Shown: positions 6,307-12,020 of the stretch, piece by piece
Position numbering within the stretch: the stretch's first letter is position 1
Layout: every line of letters begins with the position of its first letter
Origin: M3007 sp032115775
Lineage (GTDB): Bacteria; Bacteroidota; Bacteroidia; Chitinophagales; Saprospiraceae
Length of the DNA: 15,197 nucleotides
Assembly: GCA_032115775.1 (NCBI GenBank)
Contig: JAUMBL010000015.1
Location: 1 to 15,197 of the forward strand
Reading direction: 5' to 3'
Notes under the pieces: generated by a model
What the model was told of the DNA's origin: nothing
What the model saw: the letters and a program-made list of their open reading frames with translations, nothing else
Database searches by the model: none
Translations under genes and position numbers: made by a program

Positions 6307-9174
6307 ATGAACAAATTCTTTAAATTTCGCCTCTTGCCGGGAATGCTCTTTATCCTGGCCGTGCTGGCAAGCCCGGCTTATGGGCAGGGTTTTCGCCGAA
6401 TTTTCAACATTCCGGGCAGTTTTTGTCGGGATATGGTGCAGCGGCCCAACGGCGATCTGATCCTGACGGGCGGCATCCGCGCAGACGGACGGATTTTCCT
6501 ACAACAGGTGGACGCGTCGGGGTATCTCCTTTGGGCCAATCACCTGGATCGCAGCGGCGCACACGGGCGGGCGCTGTGCCTGACGCCCGACGGCGGCTTC
6601 GCGCTACTGGCGGAGTCCTATCCCGACGGCGGCCAACTCAAAAACCTGTTACTGAAATTCAACGCCGCCGGCGCGCTGCAATGGGAAACCGTGCTGAACA
6701 ACCCCAGCCTGAATAACAAATTCCGAGATCTGATCGCCACGCCGGACGGCGGCTTCGCGCTCGTGGGCGATACGCGCATTCAAACGCCCGCGGTGGAGCA
6801 GGAAGTACTGTTCCTCAAACTCGACGCCGACGGCAACCAACTCTGGGCCGCGACGCTCGGCTTCGCCGGCGCCAACGACCTCGTATCCCGGCTGGTGCAA
6901 CTGCCCAACGGCGACCTCGTGGCCGCAGGCGAACGCCGCCCGCTCGGACAAACGGCAAGCGACTACTTCCTCATCCGCACCAACAGCCAGGGCGACCTGA
7001 TCTGGAAGCAGTGGTACGACAAACCCGGCTATCAAAACGCCAAAGACCTGCTGGCCACCCCCAACGGCGAACTGCTGGTGATCGGCGAAACGTATCAACT
7101 CAATCCCGCCCGCCAAACGATCCTCAAAACTAACGGCGTCGGCGACGAACGCTGGTATCGCGACGCCGCCGTACTCACGCAGGATCCAGGCGGCAGCTAT
7201 CAATCACTCGTCAACTGCTTCACCGGGGACGCCGGCGGCAATACCTTTGTGGCCGCATTCGATTCCGCCCGGGTCGCCCTGACGAAATACGACCCGGCCG
7301 GCGACCTGCTCTGGAAGAAAATCAGCAATGTCTCGGATATCCCCTACGCCGTGACGCTCACTGCCGACGGGTACTTCGTCATCGCCGGCGAAACGGAAGT
7401 GCCCGGCCAGGCAACCCTGATGAAAATAGACGCAGACGGCAATTACCTCAACTTTTTTAACCAACTCAGCGGCCGTATTTTCCGGGATGAAAACAACGAC
7501 TGCCTGTACGATACCTCGGAAAATGCCACCTTGAACTTCGCGATAGAGGCGCGCAACCAATTCGGCGAGTCCTATTACCAAACAGCGAGCCCGGACGGCC
7601 AATGGAGCATGGCGGTATCAGAGGGTAATTTCCAGGTATTTGCCCGGCCGGTAGGGAGTCCGGACTATTTCTGGACGATCTGTGACACGCCCGCGATCCA
7701 GATTGCCGGTATCAACCAGGCCTATACCGTCCCGGATATCGGCGCCGGGGCTATCCTGGATTGCCCTTTCCTGGAGGTGCAACTCAGCGCCGGGCTGATC
7801 CGACGCTGCACCAGCAGCTATTACAATGTGCACTATTGCAACTACGGCACGAGAACGGCCGACGACGCCTACGTGCTGGTCGTTCCGGACCCGCTACAAT
7901 CGTACGAATTCAGCTCCATTCCGCTCGCGGGCGGGATCGGAGACACCCTGCGCTTTGAGGTCGGCGATGTGGCGCCGGGCGAATGCGGTACATTTAATAT
8001 CCGGTTTTTGCTAAGCTGCCAGGCGCAAAATGGACAAACCATTTGTGCGGAAGCCCGTATCTTCCCCGACACCCTGTGTAACCTTGAAGCGCCCGGCTGG
8101 GATGGTTCCGATCTCTACATTACCGGCGCCTGCAACGGCGGGACGGTGCAGTTTACCGTCAAAAACCAGGGCGTCGGCGATATGGCCGCCGCCGTGGACT
8201 ACGTCATTATTGAAGATCAGATTATGTTTGCCCAGGGCAGCCTGCAACTCGCCGCATCACAGGATACCGTCCTCACCCTCGACAACGCCGACGGCTACTC
8301 CTATTATTTGCTTACCGACCAGACGGCGGGACACCCCGCGCCCGGCCGGCCCTCCGCAGCCGTGGATCAGTGCAACGGCGGCAGCGGACAAAGCCTGCAG
8401 CTGCTGCTTCCCGCCGATGACGAGGCGCCCGCCGTGGATCTTTTCTGCGATGAAGTGGTCGGCTCCTTCGACCCCAACGACAAAATGGGCTTCCCGCTCG
8501 GTTGGAAAGACGAACATTACCTCGAACCAGGCCGCGAAATCGAATACCGCGTCCGTTTCCAAAATACCGGCAACGACACGGCCTTTCTGGTCGTCATCCG
8601 GGACACCTTGTCCGATGTGTTCGATCTGCAAACGCTGAGGCCCGGATCGGCCAGTCACCCTTACACGTACGCGCTCACCCTCGGCGGCGTGGCCGTCTTT
8701 ACTTTCCAGCAAATCCTCCTGCCCGACAGCACCACCAACGAACCGGCCTCGCACGGCTACGTCAATTTCTCCGTGTATCCCCGCGCCGACCTGCCGCTGG
8801 GAACGAAGATCGAAAACAGCGCAGCCATCTATTTCGATTTCAATGAGCCGATCATCACCAACACTTGGTTCCACACGCTGGGCGTGCCGCTGCTGAGCGC
8901 CGTACCGGACGATCCGACGCGAACCGGCGTGCTCCGGTTATCCATACAGCCGAATCCGGTCGGCGAAAGCGCCTGGCTGCGCGTGGAAGGCGCCGTTCCC
9001 GATGTGGAAAAGGAATTTTTGCTGTTCGACGCCCGCGGCAGGCTGCTCCGCCGGGAAAACTTCCAGGGCAAGCAATTGCTGTTTGAAAAAGGCAAACTCG
9101 GCGCCGGCTTGTATTTCTACCGCCTGCAAAGCGCAGACGGCCGCAGCGGCGCAGGTAAATTGATCGTACACTAA
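6307..9174 (+). CDS. Secreted T9SS cargo: propeller-like repeats, SD/DUF11-type beta domains, DUF7619-like module, sorting domain
   Basis: This is a 955-residue exported protein. I start it at the ATG at 6307, giving a clean Sec signal peptide (MNKFFKF, hydrophobic core, ASPAYG) cleaved near residue 26; an ATG at 6232 would bury that signal behind 25 residues. Seven repeats of the form 'tPdGgf.l.Ge' begin near residues 44, 91, 143, 197, 249, 305 and 351, often followed by '..D..G..lW', suggesting a seven-bladed beta-propeller. From about 390 an SD-repeat/Cna-B-like segment begins (GRIFRDENNDC), followed by Cys-containing DUF11-like beta domains up to about 710. Residues about 719-860 (GSFDPNDK to FNEPIITN) match the DUF7619 type. 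Residues about 875-955 form a type A T9SS sorting domain (SIQPNPV, LFDARGRLL, LGAGLYFYRL, GKLIVH). The protein should be released or anchored at the cell surface; substrate unknown. The next gene starts 26 bases on. Confidence 0.87.
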   Translation: MNKFFKFRLLPGMLFILAVLASPAYGQGFRRIFNIPGSFCRDMVQRPNGDLILTGGIRADGRIFLQQVDASGYLLWANHLDRSGAHGRALCLTPDGGFALLAESYPDGGQLKNLLLKFNAAGALQWETVLNNPSLNNKFRDLIATPDGGFALVGDTRIQTPAVEQEVLFLKLDADGNQLWAATLGFAGANDLVSRLVQLPNGDLVAAGERRPLGQTASDYFLIRTNSQGDLIWKQWYDKPGYQNAKDLLATPNGELLVIGETYQLNPARQTILKTNGVGDERWYRDAAVLTQDPGGSYQSLVNCFTGDAGGNTFVAAFDSARVALTKYDPAGDLLWKKISNVSDIPYAVTLTADGYFVIAGETEVPGQATLMKIDADGNYLNFFNQLSGRIFRDENNDCLYDTSENATLNFAIEARNQFGESYYQTASPDGQWSMAVSEGNFQVFARPVGSPDYFWTICDTPAIQIAGINQAYTVPDIGAGAILDCPFLEVQLSAGLIRRCTSSYYNVHYCNYGTRTADDAYVLVVPDPLQSYEFSSIPLAGGIGDTLRFEVGDVAPGECGTFNIRFLLSCQAQNGQTICAEARIFPDTLCNLEAPGWDGSDLYITGACNGGTVQFTVKNQGVGDMAAAVDYVIIEDQIMFAQGSLQLAASQDTVLTLDNADGYSYYLLTDQTAGHPAPGRPSAAVDQCNGGSGQSLQLLLPADDEAPAVDLFCDEVVGSFDPNDKMGFPLGWKDEHYLEPGREIEYRVRFQNTGNDTAFLVVIRDTLSDVFDLQTLRPGSASHPYTYALTLGGVAVFTFQQILLPDSTTNEPASHGYVNFSVYPRADLPLGTKIENSAAIYFDFNEPIITNTWFHTLGVPLLSAVPDDPTRTGVLRLSIQPNPVGESAWLRVEGAVPDVEKEFLLFDARGRLLRRENFQGKQLLFEKGKLGAGLYFYRLQSADGRSGAGKLIVH

Positions 9175-9200
9175 AACACACAACTTTCAACGCTTGTTAC

Positions 9201-11381
9201 ATGAACAAGATACTCTATACCGCCCTTCTTTTGCTCCTCGCGCAATACGGCCGCGCGCAATGCCTTTATACGGACGGCTGCCCGACCGATACCGTCGAAT
9301 TTTGCGACCTCAGTTCGAACGACGACCGTTTGTGGAGTGCGCTCTACTGGTTTGATTCCGTCACCAGCGTAAAGGATCTGCCCGACGGCGCAGTCAACCT
9401 GAGTTTCACGGCCACGGACTCCTGCCCGGGCGCTGCGCTGCAGTTCCGGTATTTGCTGGAACTCGATTTGGACGGCGACGGCGCGCCGGAGACCCGGATT
9501 GACAGCGACGATCTGCCGGACGCCGGCATGGTACTGTTTGGAAACATGAGCGGCGCCGGTGAAGCGCGCGATTTCGACCAGCGCCCCGTACCGGCTAATG
9601 AAAAATACGCCTTTGCGCTGGAAGTCAGCGGAACAGACACCACCCGAACCGCCCGGGTGCGCTGGAATACCGCCCAAAATCCGGGAACCTATGCAGATCC
9701 GCAATTGCCGTATGGGAAGCATCGAATTTCCTGGACGGTTTCCGACGGACAAGGCAACAGCAGCGCCTGCAGCTATGTATTTGAAATAAAAGACTGCAAA
9801 AAACCGACCGTCGTTTGCCTCAATGGGCTGGCTGCCAACATCATGCCGACGGGCTTGATCTCTTTGTGGGCGAGCGATTTTTTACAATATACGGAGGACA
9901 ATCACAGTACCGCGTGGAATATCGAGATCGGCTTGGTGAAGGCTGCGGAAAGCACCGGCGCGTTTCCGGTGGACGGCAACGGCGATCCGGCTACGATGAT
10001 CCTTTTCACTTGTGATGAAATCGGCGCGCAGCTGGTGCAGCTTTGGGCACGGGATGCGTATGGCAACAGCGAATATTGCGAGACGGTCATTGTTATTCAG
10101 GACAATTTTAACCACTGCGCCCCGCAGCCACACAGTGCCGTGGTATGCCTCCATCACTGGTGTGATAGCGCGCCTTTTCTCGGCGCTTCCATCGAGATTA
10201 ACGGATCTAATCCGGGCCTCCCGCCTATCTCCTATTTTGACTCGCTGTCATTAAGCACCGGATGTTATTTTTACAACCATATTTTCCCCTTCGGCGCTGA
10301 TTATACGATTATTCCGGTGTCTGATGCCGACCCAGTCAACGGGGTGTCCGTGATGGATATGCTTCGGATTGCGCAACATATCCTGGGCATTGCGCCGCTG
10401 TCCGCTCCGTATAGTATTATCGCGGCAGATGTGAACCGATCGAGTTCCATCACCACGTTTGATATTGTGGAAATCCGCAAACTGCTCACCGGCGTGTACA
10501 CGGAGTTTCCGAATAATACCAGTTGGCGTTTTGTGGATGCCGATTTTGTTTTCCTCAACCCCGCTAATCCCTTTTTGGATTTGTTTCCGGAAGAGATCAC
10601 CGTGATAAACATTCAGGATTCCGTGATGTACATCGCGATGAAAGCCGTTAAAATCGGCGATGTGGACTGCAGCGCCCTGCCGGGATTAACCGCCGCGCCG
10701 GAAGACCGTCGGATAACCGGCATGCAATTGCCGGATCGGGTGCTGCAAGCCGGCGAAACGGCCGATCTCCCCTTGCGCTTCGATCCGACCGGCCGTTGCC
10801 TGGGCTTCCAGTTCGGCCTCGCCTTCGATTCAGAGGCGCTGGAAATCGTATCTGTCTCCGCTCCGGCGCTGCCGGAATGGACGCCGGACTGCTGGGCCGT
10901 CCCAGCGCCCGGCCGACTGAACGTGGTGTGGGCTTCCACGCAAGGCGTCTCCGGGACGGAGTTCTTGACGATTCGGATAAAAGCCCGGGCGCGAGTCCGC
11001 CTCTCCGATGTTGTCCACCTGGCTGAAACCGGACTACCCGCCCTGCTTTGCGACGATCAGATGCACGCCGTCGGCCTCTACCTCGAGTTCCGCGCGCAGC
11101 GGCCGGGCGGCCTTGATGCGCACGCGATCGGCGCGGCGCGGCCCAATCCCACGCCGGCGGGCTTCAGCGTGCCGGTACAATTGGACGAGCCCGGCCAGGT
11201 AAATCTCCGCTTGTACAACAGTCTGGGAGCGTTGGAATACGAAATAGCGGAATTCCTACCGGCGGGCGCGCATGCGCTGGACGTTCCGGCGGCGCGGATG
11301 CGCGCTTGGGGGGCGTACTATTATTTGGTGCAGGCAGGAAAGTGGCGGGACACGGGTGTTGTGGTGAAACAGGCGCCCTGA
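9201..11381 (+). CDS. Secreted T9SS cargo with HYR-like repeats, dockerin-like pair and cohesin-like domain
   Basis: This is a 726-residue exported protein with a signal peptide ending in YGRAQ at about residue 20. Two HYR/PKD-like beta regions follow (about 21-200 and 200-300), the second with the C.N.....P.G.I.LWASDFL..TEDN and GNSEYCETVIVIQDN pattern common in Lewinella-type proteins. Residues about 373-434 hold a dockerin type I-like pair: 'DADPVNGVSVMDMLRIAQH' and 'ADVNRSSSITTFDIVEIRK', each with the spaced Asp/Asn/Ser expected for a calcium loop. A GDVDC segment is at 486-490. Residues about 503-630 resemble a cohesin-like or carbohydrate-binding-type beta sandwich (LQAGETADLPLRF, FGLAFDSEALEIVSV). 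The C-terminal 80 or so residues are a type A T9SS sorting domain (ARPNPTPAGF, LRLYNSLGALEY, GAYYYLVQAGK). It lies 26 bases after the previous T9SS gene and is probably co-transcribed with it. Role unknown; surface adhesion or assembly is inference. Confidence 0.85.
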   Translation: MNKILYTALLLLLAQYGRAQCLYTDGCPTDTVEFCDLSSNDDRLWSALYWFDSVTSVKDLPDGAVNLSFTATDSCPGAALQFRYLLELDLDGDGAPETRIDSDDLPDAGMVLFGNMSGAGEARDFDQRPVPANEKYAFALEVSGTDTTRTARVRWNTAQNPGTYADPQLPYGKHRISWTVSDGQGNSSACSYVFEIKDCKKPTVVCLNGLAANIMPTGLISLWASDFLQYTEDNHSTAWNIEIGLVKAAESTGAFPVDGNGDPATMILFTCDEIGAQLVQLWARDAYGNSEYCETVIVIQDNFNHCAPQPHSAVVCLHHWCDSAPFLGASIEINGSNPGLPPISYFDSLSLSTGCYFYNHIFPFGADYTIIPVSDADPVNGVSVMDMLRIAQHILGIAPLSAPYSIIAADVNRSSSITTFDIVEIRKLLTGVYTEFPNNTSWRFVDADFVFLNPANPFLDLFPEEITVINIQDSVMYIAMKAVKIGDVDCSALPGLTAAPEDRRITGMQLPDRVLQAGETADLPLRFDPTGRCLGFQFGLAFDSEALEIVSVSAPALPEWTPDCWAVPAPGRLNVVWASTQGVSGTEFLTIRIKARARVRLSDVVHLAETGLPALLCDDQMHAVGLYLEFRAQRPGGLDAHAIGAARPNPTPAGFSVPVQLDEPGQVNLRLYNSLGALEYEIAEFLPAGAHALDVPAARMRAWGAYYYLVQAGKWRDTGVVVKQAP

Positions 11382-11399
11382 TCTACACTGTTGTGTAAA

Positions 11400-11412
11400 A
11401 AATAAAATAATG
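11400..11412 (+). repeat. 13-base direct repeat, copy 1
   Basis: The 13-mer AAATAAAATAATG occurs here and again at 11511-11523. A degenerate third match (AAATAAAAT) lies at 11450-11458. In each case it sits next to a GC-rich hairpin or an inverted-repeat end, so it seems to be part of the repeat unit. Confidence 0.55.
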
Positions 11413-11458
11413 AGGCTGTCTCGCAAGTAGCCGGCGACGACCAGCCGGAAAATAAAAT
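11412..11458 (+). repeat. Half-copy of the adjacent foldback element
   Basis: GAGGCTGTCTCGCAAGTA (11412-11429) matches the left end of the neighbouring element at 11473-11490 in 15 of 18 positions. As in that element, it is followed directly by a GC-rich hairpin (CCGGC at 11431-11435 and GCCGG at 11444-11448) and then an AAATAAAAT tract. No matching right-hand inverted end is seen before the next unit, so this looks like a truncated or solo end. The GAGG-TGT-TC end sequence resembles, from memory, ends of insertion sequences and related elements in this phylum. Confidence 0.5.
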
Positions 11459-11471
11459 TCCGATCGATAAT

Positions 11472-11568
11472 AGAGGGTGTATCACAAGTATTTCGCCGCC
11501 TCCGGCGGCGAAATAAAATAATGTTTGGTTGCCTAACGGGGCTTTCACGGACTTATGATACACCCTCT
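11472..11568. mobile_element. 97-bp foldback element with 18-bp terminal inverted repeats (MITE-like)
   Basis: The left end AGAGGGTGTATCACAAGT (11472-11489) and the reverse complement of the right end (11551-11568) agree at 17 of 18 positions. Directly inside the left end is a perfect 10-bp hairpin, TTTCGCCGCC (11491-11500), loop TCC, GGCGGCGAAA (11504-11513), then a copy of the AAATAAAATAATG repeat. It is too short to encode a transposase. No clear target-site duplication is seen: the flanks are ...GATAAT on the left and TATCCG on the right. It may be a miniature element mobilised in trans, a remnant of an insertion sequence, or a structured transcription terminator. Confidence 0.6.
11491..11513. 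repeat. Perfect 10-bp GC-rich hairpin inside the foldback element
   Basis: The two 10-base arms TTTCGCCGCC and GGCGGCGAAA are exact reverse complements with a three-base loop. The following bases are AT-rich (TAAAATAATG) but not a T run. It could fold stably in RNA from either strand. Confidence 0.7.
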
Positions 11569-11700
11569 TATCCGCCAGATTTTCGAAATACTATTCGGAT
11601 CAGTTGGCGTACACTTAACTTTTGATATAGCCTCGAAATGTTTTTTTAACGGGTAATCAAGCGCCTTGTTACACAACCCCGACTTGCCTTAAAAAAATAA

Positions 11701-11726
11701 TCGCCCGACTTTTTGGAGTCGGACGA
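11701..11726. terminator. Terminator-like hairpin in the gene-free stretch
   Basis: TCGCCCGACT (11701-11710) pairs with AGTCGGACGA (11717-11726) at 9 of 10 positions around the loop TTTTGG. It is preceded by a run of A residues (11691-11697) and followed by TTTAGCTTTCTTT, so it could work in both directions. It lies about 320 bases after the nearest upstream stop codon, further than usual, so it may end the long 3' part of the T9SS transcript or be left over from a lost gene. Confidence 0.55.
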
Positions 11727-11979
11727 TTTAGCTTTCTTTAATTAAAATTTCAGGTTGAGGCAGGTCTGGTCGGCTACATTCCCTAATCAAGTGGCTACAA
11801 AATGGCGCGATACAGGGACGCGTCGCATATTTTCTACTACAAAGAAACGCGCAATATTGGAAAATTTGGCGGATTAACTAACAAGTGCGGCGAATAAACA
11901 AATAAGTGTGCAAAAGCGTGTCGGACAGAATGAAAAGCAGGGCGCCAAACGACTTTTTTCCGGGGTAAAACAGGCGCGC

Positions 11980-12004
11980 GTATTGAATACTACGCGTATA
12001 TTTC
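11980..12004 (+). promoter_or_regulatory. Dyad and possible -7 element ahead of the kinase gene
   Basis: An 11-base dyad GTATT-G-AATAC lies at 11980-11990. TATATTTC at 11997-12004 matches the Bacteroidota -7 consensus TAnnTTTG at all but the last position and ends 16 bases before the ATG at 12021. No TTG is found at the expected upstream distance, so the promoter call is weak. Confidence 0.25.
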
Positions 12005-12020
12005 CGCACAAAACAAATGC

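Larger units (their letters stand above)
11382..12020. other. Gene-free stretch with repeat elements between T9SS pair and two-component pair
   Basis: No convincing gene is seen in these 639 bases. The left third (11400-11568) holds two related repeat units and a 97-bp foldback element. A terminator-like hairpin lies at 11701-11726. From 11727 to about 11970 I see no recognisable feature. The last 50 bases carry a short dyad and a possible promoter element ahead of the kinase gene. Base composition is more A/T-rich than the flanking genes. Confidence 0.75.

Noticed and set aside
8257..8874. Reverse open frames of about 200 residues inside the first T9SS gene
   Set aside because: They are shadows of the DUF7619-like and DUF11-like coding regions, with no family features of their own.
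11321..11563. Reverse open frame of 80 residues over the foldback element
   Set aside because: It runs across repeat ends and into the 3' end of the T9SS gene, shows no transposase motif, and its sequence is dictated by the repeats.
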